This document shows positions 25,301 to 38,900 of a stretch of 64,000 nucleotides of DNA, piece by piece (the first letter of the stretch is position 1; every line of letters starts with the position of its first letter). The translations under genes and the position numbers were made by a program. The notes under the pieces were generated by a model, which worked only from the letters and a program-made list of their open reading frames with translations, was not told the DNA's origin and did not search any database. This DNA is from Micropterus salmoides (Eukaryota; Chordata; Actinopteri; Centrarchiformes; Centrarchidae), in the NCBI RefSeq assembly GCF_014851395.1, contig NW_024040817.1, positions 17,541,610 to 17,605,609 on the forward strand, given 5' to 3'.

Positions 25301-28300
25301 ATGTCGTCCCATTTCCTTCAGCGCTTACTCCGCTGTCACTCTGCTGTCTATCTGTATTTCCCATGCCACCAGCCCCTTGCACAACCAGAATGGCAGCCGT
25401 GGCAGCTAAAACACTGTGTGGGCCCTCTATTCTTTCTCTGGAATACCAGTAGAGAGAAGGATAGAGGGTGGGTTGGGAGCAGATGAATAAGAGTAGCCGA
25501 AGGAGGAGAGGTTTAGGTATTGAATCAAGTGAGTGAGAAAGATTGCGTATATTCTATCCTCACCTGCTCTTTTCACACGTCTGAAGCCATTACAGAATCC
25601 CATCCTTCCCTTTTGAAGTTTCAGATTTACAGCCTTGAACTACACAAAGCAGATGCTATGTTTCTGAATGGCACATTGTTGTATGCTTTTGTTCTGGCTT
25701 GTGGTAAGTGTCATGCATTGTTGTTAGGTCCAATTTTGGAAGGAAGAGCAGTATATTTGGGGCTGTTTAAAATCCTCTTGCCAGGCAGTCAATTTTAGTA
25801 TCTGCTCTGAAAAACGTCTGGGAATGGATACCATGGGGAGTTTCCCTAAAATAAAACTACCCATTGTTTCTTTTTATATTATCCCGCGATTTTAATTGTA
25901 TACAGGCACAAACGATTTCTTGAACAAAGGGCATGAAATAGCATTATAGTGCTCTTGTAAACAAGAGGGAAAGGGAGAATAAAGTCTTGTATAACATTAG
26001 AATTTCAACTGCAAATTGCACAGAATTGTTAATTTATGAGGAGGAAGTCAAAAGACAAATAACTACCACATATGTGCTGATGTAAGAACAAGTGAGCCTT
26101 TTATCTTTCATACAGTTCCCTGTATATAAGTTATGGCATTGAAGTCATTTTCACATTAAGCCTGTGTTTGTAAGGGCAGTCTCTGCCCCCACGAAAATTC
26201 TTTCTTGTGGCATGACTGCTCGGCTGTAGTTCCACTTATTACGGCGGCTCACACTAATGGGCTCCTCAGCCTTGTGATATGCCATGTTGCGCTATGGACC
26301 TCTGCTCACTCCCTCCTGCACTCTCGAGACTTTGAGGTGAACATTGCGATGAGCTTAGTTAAGCACGCATAAATCTGATTAGAAACTTCCCCATAGGAGC
26401 ATCGGCAAACTAGCATTCCCCTCATCGTTGCCCCATCTCATTCCAGTATTAACTTCCTCCTCTACTCCAGCCTCTTGTCGTAGGCCTCCGCCGGTACGAT
26501 GAGCTTGAGTTTAGGCACCCACCTTTGGCTCCATGCCTGTCTGCCAGAGCCACCCATACCCAGCCCTCTGCCTTCCCTGGATTCCCAGCTCTGCCCCTCA
26601 GATGGGCATTCATCTGCGACCAGCGTATGTCAAACAGCTCTTTGGAGGAATGGGGGAGAATTGATGCGGGGTGGAGGGAGGGAGGGGGGAGGGGGCTGTG
26701 AAATGGGCCTCTGCCTGTTTGTTTGCATTCTGTGGGGACATCATGCGTCAGTCATTTTGAGCACAATTAAAGTTAATGAGCTATTTCTTTTTTGTTTGTT
26801 TTTTTTTGGTCTGGTGCAAGTTTCACTGGCAAAACATATCGTCCAAGTGATCAGACTCTTTGCACCATTTCCTCCTTGTAGTGCCTCAACTAATTTTAAA
26901 TTAATTTAATCCGTTCATCCAAATGTCTCCATTAAACAATTTATTTTTCATGGTTACAAATTAAGTACTGAAAACAAATTGCTTAATCTGTATTCAATCT
27001 TTGGAATTTATCCTAAAAAGGTCGAACATCTGTCACAGATGCAGATTAATTGAATCCTCTCTTGCCATATGAAGTGTTTTTAATTTTATGAAATTGTACG
27101 TTTGCTTGAAAGAGGAAACTTGAAAGGGTTTTAAGTGAACCTCTTGGTTGATTCAAGCCACACTTATGTAAGACCTTCGTGCTAACCATGACATTGTAAG
27201 GCAGTGATTCACCCCTGGCCTATAGACTTGGAGGCACTCCAATGGCAACATAAAGCATTGCCAGCAGTGTAATGGCCTTACTCATCACGCCGACGCTTGT
27301 AACTTTCTGACCACAACGATACATGTCTGACTGTACCTCCGCTTTCAGGTATTGACCTGCCTGCGTGTGGGAGAAAAACCTGCAGCCTGTCTTTATGCAA
27401 TAATGATAAAGTGTGACTGCGTGTGCTCATTCAGCCCAAAGCACATTTATAAATCTCACTTAAAACATATGTTTGGAAACTCCTTTTACCTGCTCCACAA
27501 ATGCTCATCTTCATCCTGTCTCCTACACTGTCATTTGATCTTACTTCTCCCCTTCCCATCCTATCTGTTAGATGACACAATGCCTGGGCTTGTTCAACAG
27601 TAGCCTCCTCGCTAACAGGGTATCGTTCACGTTTCCACTTATCCTAGCCTGTGCGCCACTCATCATTATTATCTTAATTTATTTTCCTTTTGACACCCAC
27701 TATTATGAGTTTGCGGTGCAGGGTGAGTGACATATACTACCAAAGCGTCAGGCAAATGGAATTTCACTGGGTGTGCAGGGAAGGCAATGAACTAAGAATC
27801 CCTCAGCCAATGAGAAAATTACATACCACTGGAAAGGTGAATGAAAGGATTTTACTAGTGGTCTTGGTTAAACAAACCACTGGCAGCTTAAATGATCAGT
27901 GAGTCATCATTTGTTTTTGCAAAAATGAATGTGATTAATTTAACCATCTGCCATACCAAAGTCCAGTCAGGCACGAATACTTGTCAAAACGGATAAAATG
28001 TGATTAATTATTGTCAATGTCAAATGTTTGATTGGCGCATTGCTCACTCTCTGATAAACATCTTCAGCTTTCAACTCTGCAAAGTGATATTTCAACTGGC
28101 AAGCGCGGTGCAGTTTTAAACATGCGACTGCCTCTCTGTCTCCGTTCGGTTACAGTCTCCTTGGCAGCTCCCGCATTCTTTTCTTCATTTTTCTTTTTTT
28201 AATAACTCTGCAAAGCTTTAAACTTCCCCAGTTGTTTCCCTGATAAGTTTGCTTATTCACAAGCTATTGTTGAATCAGGCAAAGCCTGTATGACACGTTC

Positions 28301-29186
28301 CAAGAATTGCAAGAACTGCCCATGAGGAAATCAAGCCTTGTGATATCTATTTAATTTGGTTGTCTCTCTTAATTACTATTGACTTCCACTCCTCTGTTTG
28401 ACCTAATTTGAATTCTCGGTGCCTGTTGTTTCTTTTGATTTAAGAATCTGTCTGGGGGCTTATTTTGTTTGTCTCCGTTGCTTACTAAATATTTAATTAG
28501 GGCTCTGTCAATTGGGCTCACTAAGAATGTCAAGTCCAGCAATATCTGCTCACTTCTCTCTCTGCCTCGGGCTTGTTTTGTTTTTTTTTAATCCTTTTTG
28601 AAGGGCATACATCAGCGGAGAACAGCAGCTACATTTGACAAGGGAAAATGTGGACAGGAAAATTAATAAGTGACACTCCCCTCACTCCAAAACTAGCCCC
28701 TGTGATGCTGCAATAGATGTGGCAATACATGATGTGAAGGACTGTGTGTGAGTTTGTCACATTCGCTGGATAGACTGGATGTGTCAATATCTTCGCATTG
28801 TTTTCGGCTCAGGGGCTCAGCGTGTTTGTACACTTGAGATGCTTGAGTAATTTGTGTTTCCTCTGTATTCATCCCCTTCTCTCTTCTGTTTTCCATGTTC
28901 TGAGCATTCCACGCTGTCAGATAAAGCAGACCTACGATAATGTTATCAAAAGAAATGTATCTACTCTGCCTTCAGCCCTCTCCACTGCATCAAATCAAAA
29001 ACCGTGGGCTTTATCAACACTGTCAGATGGAAACATAGTTTATTCCCCAGTGACTATATTTTTACGCAATATTAAGCTCCCCGGGTCATAAAATATTCAC
29101 AAAGGACCATGCCGGTGTTGGAAGGTTTCTCACAGGTGGTCGGAAAAATATTTGCTAGTTAATCCTTTTGGTGCTTCTCTCCTCAG

Positions 29187-29307
29187 GTTCCCTAGCTAAC
29201 GGGCAGCTGAAAGGCTGTGGTTCAAAGGGCAGCCACAAAGAAGATGGGCGCTCTCAGGGCTTGGATGGGAGCAGCAAGTACGGTGAGGACGGTCCTGCAA
29301 AGAAGAG
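29187..29307 (+). CDS. jarid2: jarid2 coding exon, divergent Gly/Ser/Lys-rich linker
   Basis: It continues the frame from exon 21619-21745 (split Gly codon G|GT) and reads GSLANGQLKGCGSKGSHKED, ending YGEDGPAKKR. The GSL and NGQ-KG words and the terminal GP-KKR align with the human segment before RPRLQAQRK. The middle is poorly conserved, and the stretch is about 15 residues shorter than human as I recall it, with fewer acidic serines. It is probably a disordered linker; the Lys/Arg cluster at its 3' end forms a KKRPR basic patch with the next exon. The acceptor is CTCCTCAG at 29186. The donor GTGAGG at 29308 is followed at once by an 11-base G run and (TG)7. The length of 121 nt makes the exon frame-shifting if skipped. 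Confidence 0.9.
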
Positions 29308-29309
29308 GT

Positions 29310-29336
29310 GAGGGGGGGGGGGTGTGTGTGTGTGTG
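29310..29336 (+). repeat. G11 run and (TG)7 directly after a jarid2 donor site
   Basis: The donor GTGAGG at 29308 runs straight into eleven G and seven TG units, ending in GTAAGC. G runs and UG repeats next to 5' splice sites are known binding sites for hnRNP F/H, CELF and TDP-43 proteins. Any effect here is inference. Confidence 0.9.
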
Positions 29337-29614
29337 TAAGCTTCCTAATCCTGTTTGTGAGGGTCATCAAACAGCTTTATAGAGCCTTGAATCTTGTATT
29401 GGAGTAGAATTGTGAGCCTGTTGGGGTCTGTATATGCCAGTCTATACCAATGGTGGCGGCGGCTGCTGCTGATATCGCAAGGGTGTGTGAGAGTGATGAG
29501 AAACTTTGCACACGGTACTGACTGTAAGTGCCGCTTAGTTGTGATGAATTTCCTGAGCTCTGAGGGTTACGAAGCTGCTACATGATACCAGCTGCTTTCA
29601 AGTTCTCTACACTG

Positions 29615-29724
<110 letters not shown>

Positions 29725-30748
29725 TCCTCTTTTTTTTTTCTCTCCCTCATTTGCTCCATTTCTCTCTGTGTAATTCATTCTCTCTGCCTCTCTGTGCTTC
29801 CCATGTATCCCCTCTAGCAGCAACCCCGGCAAAATCAATTCAAAATCTTTCAGTGCTACTTTGTTCATTGCATTGATTTATAAACGTAGTGCATGCCCTC
29901 TTTGTCATTTCTTTCTTTCTTGTCCCTCTTATTTCTTTTCTCTCCCTTCTTTCCACACTCAAGTGTGCACAGTAAAATGTTTGGAGAAGAGCAAGTTGCC
30001 CATTAGTTCTGTAGTAAAAGATGGTAGTCAACAGAAGTGTAAATAGTACCACTGTGTAAAGGGCGCAGAGGTCTTTTAATGAGCCCCCCACCACCACCAT
30101 GCCATTTCAATCATTTACTGTATAATTAAACATTTAAAGGAATGTTGCCATGCATTTCCAAATGAATCAAATTAAAATTAATTTAAATTTTTTTTAATAG
30201 CGGACTACAATAAGCTGTCAATTTCCGGACGGCGTCATTTTTTTAAAGGAGGTATTTATGTCACAAGTGAATTATTGAAATGGATGTTGTCTGTAGGGGG
30301 GGAAAAAAGTCATTCTTTAGAGAGATTGGTACAAAACATTTCTCCCTCTAAGACAGATGTTCTTGGAAAATGGAATAAAGGTTCTTTGGAAAATGTGATT
30401 CTAATGCGTTTAGTATGAAGCAGATTTTGAAATCACAAGCTGTAAAATATGATTTACAAATAATTATGCTCTATAGAGTGTACAGCAGATTAGAATGGCT
30501 GGTGTGATGTTTTTCCTCTGCCACAAAACCACATGCTCACACAAACATAATACAGAACACAGTGCAGTATTACGTTCACGCTTATATTTTTGTGTTGCAA
30601 ACCAGCAAGCATAAATCTTTTTGGTTTGTTTTTTCTCATTTTATTCTTTTTACTTCTCATTCTACTGTAGATGGCAGGTGTGTGTGAGCGTGGGTGCATG
30701 CCTGTGTGTTTTTGTTCTGCCGCTGGTCTCTCTCTCACTCACTCTCTC

Positions 30749-30777
30749 ACACACACACACACGCACGCACGCACGCA
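30749..30777. repeat. (AC)n passing into (ACGC)n
   Basis: CA units are followed by four GCAC units. Confidence 0.9.
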
Positions 30778-31544
30778 TCAAAGCATCAGTGTAAAGCTGG
30801 GGGCGGAGTCTGGGGGCTGGACAGCAGCAGATGTCCTTCTGTAATGAGCAGCCCATACAGGCTCCATTCACTGCGTGTCAAACACCTGCCTAAGTCATCC
30901 TAGCTGTCATTCGATACTGTAACCTCCAAATCTGAGCTCAGCCATTACAAGCTTTCATCTACCTGGCTTCTGAAGCAGCTGATAAAAAGAAATGAAAGTT
31001 TTTCAGGAGGCTGTTACAGTGATGTAAACGTTAGAGATCTTGTAGACATTCAAATAAAAAATAAATAAATAAAAAAAAGTTCTTTCTTTGCAAGTTGTAA
31101 AAATGAATGCTAGTAATAGGTGATCTTGAAGTCAGACAGGATAAAGGACTTTGTAGTGTACACTGAGAGAATAATTGTACTGCCTAACTGACAACAGCAA
31201 GTGTTTAATGGAAATGAAAGTTAAACTGACCCTCTGGCTTATATTATGGCAAACCATAAACACTCTCTGCTCTCTACCAACAGAGAAAGAAAAGCACTTA
31301 AGGAATAACGTATAACAAGGACATTCTTACTTTTATTCTCTCTTGCTCTGATGGCCTGTAGTGCTGCTGTGAGTTGAGTTCAGTTGGAGGCCAGCTTGCT
31401 CCGTAGTTTTTGATTAGTCCACTCCACACATACACACACAAATACACACGGCAGGACTGAATGAAGAAAGCCTCTCCATCTGATGCTAATGAAACACAAG
31501 CCTAGCCAGTGCTTGGCAATGCCTCATGCCCTCTTTAAAAAGCT

Positions 31545-31548
<4 letters not shown>

Positions 31549-31589
<41 letters not shown>
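31549..31589. repeat. (TG)n microsatellite
   Basis: About 20 uninterrupted units. Confidence 0.95.
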
Positions 31590-31592
<3 letters not shown>

Positions 31593-32081
31593 CATGCTTC
31601 ATGTGTGAAGGATGACTCCAGTGCCCTGGCATGGCGGCCCTGCACTGTTCTTGAACAGGACTAACTGAGATGATGCCAGGAGCTTTTACACCTGGCACTG
31701 GCCAAAACAGAGGGGGAGTAGCGCTGGCGGAGCTGCTTCCAATTTTTGAGTGAAGAAAAAGTTTCACACTGTAGAGAGAGGATGAAGGGAGACAGCGTAG
31801 ACAGAGAGGGGAAGACTGGGAGGAGCAGCAGAAAAAACAAGAGTGCGAGAGGAAGGGAGGCAGAGACAGAAGGACAGGTGCTAGTGATTTTTGGCAGGAA
31901 GCGGTCCCCTTTAGAAGTCTTTGAGATCAACTCTGTGTTTGCCTTCCCATGCTCCTGAGATTGTTGGAGAGACTGGCAGCACATCCCCTCAAACATGCCA
32001 GCTCATTGTAGCCCTCTCCTACCAGCATGACTATATTCTCCAAATGGGGTTCCCCTGCCAAACGTGGGCCCTGCTTACACT

Positions 32082-32083
<2 letters not shown>

Positions 32084-32118
<35 letters not shown>
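32084..32118. repeat. (CA)n microsatellite
   Basis: About 17 uninterrupted units. Confidence 0.95.
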
Positions 32119-32121
<3 letters not shown>

Positions 32122-32933
32122 TATACTCACAGCCCAGCACAGTCTCATCTTCACTGCCATGGTTTACTGACCTAGTTATACGCCTGCACCTCTTTTCCTC
32201 TCCCACATTTAGGTTGAAGACTGTTGTGTATTTGCCAGTCTCTAAGGTGTCAGGACAAGTCTCAGAACAGGCTTTTAAATGGTCTTTACCATAAAGTTGT
32301 TTTCTTAGCTAAGACTACGGCCTTATTCTTTGCTTATGATTTGAAATGTTTTTTTTTGTTGTTGTTTACAGTTGTCCTCCTTTGTTTTGCAGTTGAATAG
32401 AATATGTTTGTGATGTCCCTGAAGGAAGTCTTAGTTGAGTTATAGAAGTGCCTTCTCCAATAAGCTGTCATGGTTTTGGCATTTAGTCAGCATCTGGTAA
32501 ATCTTGTAAAGTCATAAATGAAATGAGCAAATGATTTATTAGGTATTAAGTATTTTAATTTAGTGTTACTGCTCTCACAGGTACAATGTAAACATAAATC
32601 CTGTGCGGTTTTCTTTTCAATGATCAGGAAATTCTTGTGCTGTGATAGTTTATACTTTGAAGCATGTAGGCATGGAATTCTGGTTTTTAATTTGTGCTAA
32701 ATCTGGTCATTTTATGGCCTCTAAAAAATCTTGAGCACTTCATCTTTATTTAAGAATCAAGAATTTTTATTATCTTATAAACCTGAAAAATTAGATCATG
32801 ATGCATCTTGTTTCAGCTCGTCTGATTAATGCTTACAAGAGGTTTTCATGGCGTTGCCCCCGGCGACTCAGCTATTAGTTCAACTGTGAGTTTTATAAAA
32901 AAAAAAAACTGAATACAAACTCATGAAGCACTG

Positions 32934-32938
<5 letters not shown>

Positions 32939-32967
<29 letters not shown>
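32939..32967. repeat. (GT)n microsatellite
   Basis: About 14 uninterrupted units. Confidence 0.95.
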
Positions 32968-35900
32968 GATCAGAAGTTGAGTGGCCTTCTTAAACAGACC
33001 TCAACTTCATTTCTCTGTTCTCTCTTTCTCTGTTCCTCTTTTCTTTTTCTTCCCCCCTCTCTCTTCACTGAACCCCACTTTTGGCTGTCTTTGAATCTGT
33101 TCTGTCTGTTGTTGCAGCCAAGACACACACTCTCACACTCAGCTGCTGCCGCTAGTTTTGTTTCGACTTAATGAATGCCAAGTGTGTACACACACACACA
33201 CACACTTGTCTTGTCTAGCGTAACCAAGGACTCTTGTCAGTAATGTATAATCACCATTTCCATTTATGAAGGATTACATGCATGTGCGCGTAAGTCTGCA
33301 CGCACACACTGCAAATGTGTGTGTTTTAATAGAGGGCCATAATGTGTCTATTGATTTACTTTAAATGTTACTGTGAGGGAACCTGTATGCAGCTGTACTA
33401 CTAACACCTAATCTTGTATTCACAGACAGTGGAGTACTCGCATACAGAAACAAATAGGCATACATTGAGCATATTAAAAAGCTAGACAGATAGTCAGTGT
33501 GCTTTAGCCAGCCAACTAGAATAGCATCTTTTGATTCTGCAGTCAAATTGTGGCTTTGTTTGCCTCTCTCTTCCTCTGTCAGTGACTCACCCCTGCATGT
33601 CAGCATGTCAGCCTCCAAAAGCTCCTCTAAACTCTCCTCTCATTGTCGCTGCCTCGCTGCAGCTTTATTAAAGCCTTCCGCTCCATTGAAATGGCAGGCT
33701 GAAGCAGTATTAACCATCCACCACAGTGCATAATGTCACTCAGCGCAAAAACTCACTTCCATAATCACTGTCAAATACAAGTGCAAGCGCTGTGATTGCC
33801 GCACAGATTAACCATGTTAAAACTGGTTGGCACGGTGCTTTTTGTGGCATAATACAACAAAATCTAAATGGTTCACAGGATTTACTGTCACTGTTATTCT
33901 TTTGTATCCGGAGCAGTTGGGGCAGTCATCCTAAAGTCAGAAAAGTCTTTTAATAGTTTGTTTTTTAGCTGCAGAAATATCTATTGTAAACCATGCTCTT
34001 AAGATAACTCAGAATACTGTACCAGTATATTAAAATTTGTTTGTTTTTAGAATGAGATAGCACCTCTCAAAGAGAAGCATAAACCTTGTATGTCAAGTTA
34101 TGCGATTCCAGTAAACGCCAGAAAGTATTCCTTTTTAAATATAGCTGGACAAAGCCAAAGGCAGCCTACATTACACACTGCTGTGCTATTAAAGGCATGA
34201 AAAGAAAAACAAGTTACAAAAGTGTAGCAAGAGGAGCTCCGCTGCAGAGTGCAGTGACCCATTGGCAGGGTCAGTGTTATCGTCTCAACCTGGGAATCCT
34301 CTGTAAATTGGATACACATCAGTGAGGGCTTGATTAGTTGGGAGCTGTGTGTGTTTAGTGCTTAAGTCGCCATGCTTTTTTGTACATTTGTACTTCAACT
34401 TCTTTCAAATCTGTCTGCTTAGTTCTAAAAGGGCTACCACAGGATACCCGGATACTTTAAAGAGCCCTGCTATACACCACTTCTCCCAGATCTTTTGTTT
34501 GTCTCTAGCCCCAAGGCCTCAAGTCTGTGACGGAAAGGCAAGAGCAGTAACCCAGGGTACCAAACATGCAACTTGACCGCAACGCCAAAGAGCCAGGCTC
34601 GTTGGTATGACAGTCACAGAGCATACTGAACCGTAGTGACAGTGGTTGTGGTCAGTCTCTCCCAGGGGTGATTTAAGGAGGACTGCAAGGTCAGAGATCA
34701 TGGGGTTTCAGCATGTGTTGTGAAGGTTTAGGGGCGTGGTTGGGTGTAACATAGCCCTAAGCAGTGGACCTTGACTGCTAACAAAGCCTACATTTAAGTG
34801 AGGTGTTTTATTTTTTTCTCTGGCCATGACTGAAAAGGAAGCAGAGCAGGAAATACTGTTTAACAAAGATTTTTACTTTTTTTTTTTTTCTTCCATGTAA
34901 TTTACCACAAACTCAGAACCTCTGGCTACATGTGGGTGAAGCTCTATTGGTGTTATCTAATGTTATTTTAGAGTGTTCGGCATTTAGCTTAAGTGTGGTG
35001 CCACTTCTGCAGTTAAGGTGAAAAAGGGGACAATGGCAGACTTCCGTCTGACCTAATATAACATTTATATATTCACACAAATACAGCAAAGCTTGATCTA
35101 TTGTCAAGATGTCTTTTTCTCTCCACATCTGCCTATCAGACCATCTCCCCCCTCATTGTTTCAGTTAAAAAACAAAACGAGAGAGGGGCAAGTGAAAAGC
35201 CAAGGTTATATTTAAATATGTACACAGGCCCTGCTATATCTTTAATCTCAAATGAATATTAGCGTTCTTGTGACTGCTTGAAGCATATAGCTGTCACAGC
35301 TGAACTGGGACACACACACGCAGACACACACTCTATCACACCTCTGAATAACACACTCACATTTATCTTGATGTCAACAACACAGCAGTTGAGCGTTAAA
35401 ACCACTTGCTGCCAAAATATACAGAAATACTTTAGTATATATATTGCTATCATGGTTATTAAGGCCTGTTCCAGTGGACCACCATGTGTGTACTTTTCAG
35501 TCAAATATAGCAATGAGTGGACTCCTGTGCGTATTTGTCCACTCAGCAGCCTTGGCTCATTGACTAATGATTGTGTTTATTTGTGTTTGGTGCGCTCATG
35601 CTCAGTGTATATGTGACTGGGGCCTATACAGGGGCTGTTGGCATATGTGAAGGTCAGTGGGTCAGTTCACTGCAGTGCCATCCCTCCCCTAAATGCATGG
35701 AGACAGAAAAGCAATAAACACATTGAGCAAGGTGAGCGTTCCGTTACAGCTGTTTACACTAACCACACATCATACATTTTTAGGGTGTGTGTTGGGTTTC
35801 GCAAACTCAGGTTGAATATATTATGATGCACTTTCAACCCTGGTAGTTGCTCCCTACAGGCTAAGAAGTAACGTCAGTACAGGCCACCTGATACATTTTC

Positions 35901-38900
35901 TTCATTTGATATACAGGCTTAGAGCTTTTTAGTTTGTAATGTGTCAAACTAAAAGGTACACAGTGAATTAACAGTTGGGCTGCTTGTTAAATGCAACACA
36001 AGATATAATACACATGCTTTAATGCTCATATTCACACATACACATGATGTCATTTACATTGTGGTCATCGTGCGTCCACACACTTTATTTTCACTTATTT
36101 ATCTGCTGATGGATTTTATCTGAACAGACAGATAACTAACACACACACAGATGAGTGGGCAGAGACATTGATTAAACACATTTTGTGAAGCTTCATCCTT
36201 GCAAATAAACATCCATTTACTTTTCATTCTTATTCACATAAACATGTACATTTATGTTGGTCTGATTTGGACAAAATGGACTCATGCACGCAAGCATAAC
36301 GACAAACGCACACATACACTCAAGAGAGCCAGCTGCAGCGAGGTAGTCTTTTATCAGGACCATGTGGGCCATCTGGAGCCAATTCATACAAGCCCCAAAG
36401 ATACAGACTCTGGATCAGTGCTCTTCTCCTCACACAATAACCTTTACCATGGGGGGGGGGACACACAGTCTGACTCGAGCCCAGCCTCATGCCAGCATCC
36501 ATCAAACCCTTTGGACACGCTGTGGACAAGCTCAAGACTCAGCTTGATTCAAAGACTGAGAAATAGTAGCCAGATTTTGAAACGATATAGCTTGAGGATT
36601 ACTTACAGTGGTATAGAAGTAGTTTCTGACTTCCTGAAATAGTTCAGATTTCCGAAGAACACTCAAAATATACAAATAAACAATTATTCAAACAAATATA
36701 TGTTCAATATATGTTTGTAGTATCCTTTGGCAGTTTATTTCAGTCTAACAGTTAAAGTTGAAGGAAATTAAATGCAGAGAATAATTGTTTAGCTGTTTGA
36801 ATCGGTTGTTTCTTTCCTTGCTATTTGCCTTTCTTTCAGTCGGTCTTGTTCTCACTGTATGTGTGGAGTTTTGGAATGGATGCAATTAAGATACACTTAT
36901 TTTCCAATTTAATGTTGCATTTCTGGCATCGCTGGTGACTACTCACATCCTAAGAACTTCACAGTATTAAGAGTGCAGAGTGCTTTAAAAGTCAGAGGCT
37001 GACACATTTGCACACATCAACACAGGGACTACTAGCTCATGTTCCACTTGCTGGCCTTATCCAAATATCAGGTTAAAGTGGTACAGCAAAGGTCTGAAAC
37101 TAAACCGCACAGTGACTGCAGCACACATTGTAACAGCCAAGACTCCGCTGTAAAGCCCCCAGGCAACGTCTACAAGGGACGTAGTGTACAGTATGTGACC
37201 TCGGGACCACGACACACATGTGATTAAATGCCAGCTTACATTAAAGTGCTCAGTTATTCGGTGTGTGATTCTATCCCGTAATGAATTAAATGATTTAGTT
37301 CTGATGCTATATTGGTGAAAAATGTAAAACTAATAGAGAAGCAGAATCTGAGTTTAAATGCCTGTATAATCAGAGAATTGACACCTGAGTATCAGGCTTC
37401 ATGTCTAACTTTAGAATCCAAAACAGTCTTGGAACCTGGTGTTGGTTACTTGTTCCAGCTAGATTTCACACTAAGTGTTTTTCCAAGGGCAATTAAAACA
37501 GAGTCACCCAGAACCTACTGTAAGTTACGTATGTAAGTTCAAGTCTCAACAGTGTTTGTATCTCTTTGTTTGTCCCCTCTGCTTGTACTTGTACAAATTG
37601 GTCTCCATTCATCAATATTTAATGTACATAAAGAATTGAAACATGCTGATATGCTGAGTCAACAGCTTATTTAATAAATCAAAGATGCATGGGAGACTGC
37701 TTTTTCAGTCTACTTTTTTTCCTGCCTTACTGGCATTTAAAGTATCTCCCTTTGCATCTATTATAAGTCTTTTCTGCACAAATTAGTTGATATGCGGTTT
37801 TATAAATCAGTTGTCAGCTCCATACACACACATGCTTAGTCATTTAGTTTCTTACACTCTGCACTCTGTGCTTTGGCTGACGGTGATGATATATGGAGCC
37901 AATTGGGATTGGAGGTTTCTATTTGTTGATACTCTTCTCCTGCTCTGAGGGTTATTGAGTTATTGATAGACTGTGAAGGATAAATTCTGTTTTTGCTGGC
38001 TTCCCTCCACTGGGAGAGATCAGAGGTGAGGGTCAGTTACTACTGATAAACGTCCCTGGGGCTGGTAGAGAGTGCAGTCAGTGTGGAAACAGCCTTCACT
38101 GGAGGGGTGTTGATAAGATGGAGACTGAAGAAGAGAGCTAGAGGTTGCACCGTCTTTGATTGACAGGGTCCATGTGCATGTGTGGGATGTGTGTCAACTG
38201 TCACAGCTGTGCTACGTGAACAGTGAGACCAGAAAGCCAGACCACAGTGGTAAAGTACGTTAAACTAGCTGATCTTTCTCTTTGTCCAAGTCCCTCTGTC
38301 CCTTCATCACTACCTCCTTCCTATTTTTTAATCTAACTTAATTTTATGTTTTAGAGGGAAATCACAAATGGCCATTTATCCTCTCCCTTTCTTCTTCGTC
38401 TGACACGTAGTCTTTCCCAGGATTTCTAGCTGACGCTATCGTCAAGTTTTCTCACTCCGTCTCCCTCATAGATAATCACTGCTCTAGCAGCTACGGTGGT
38501 ATGTGTAATATTAGACATTAGAGCAGCCCTTTGAAGGGTGAATGGCTTGGGGGTAGCAGGAAGGGATGGAGGGAGGAAGGGATGGATGAAAGGTGGATTA
38601 GAAAGGGATGAATGGGAACATCCTGCTGTAATCTCTTTTGCTTTTTCTCCTGCTATTGGATCTCTGTTTCCTCTTTTCATTTCCCCGCATCTCTCCAGCT
38701 CTCCTCTCACTCTCCTTCAATCAGGTTAATCAGTCTAATTTTTAACTTACTTAAAGCCTCACTTATGTACCATTGCACCATACCAATGAGTATCCTATAG
38801 TTCAAGACGCATCGGGAACATAGTGTACCCTGGCTTGCACACACAGACAGCCCTCTGGGCAGACGGAGGGCTAAATCAGAGGCTTGTGTTACCACTCAGC

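Larger units (their letters stand above)
21746..29186 (+). other. jarid2 intron (7.4 kb, phase 1)
   Basis: It runs between exons 21619-21745 and 29187-29307, with GT at 21746 and AG at 29185-29186. It contains the tandem duplication at 23284-23570, a dispersed repeat at about 23650-23995, a pyrimidine-rich stretch at 24160-25300, and AT-rich low-repeat sequence at about 26900-28550 that may include regulatory elements. I recognise no other gene. Confidence 0.85.

Noticed and set aside
24001..25409. Overlapping Ser/Pro/Leu-rich open frames, up to 224 codons
   Set aside because: They come from C/T-rich low-complexity DNA, occur in several frames at once and have no domain or splice structure.
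34500..34640. Possible tRNA-derived SINE, suggested by CCAGGGTACC and GGCTCGTTGGTATGAC words
   Set aside because: No convincing A and B boxes, no tail repeat and no target duplication found by eye.
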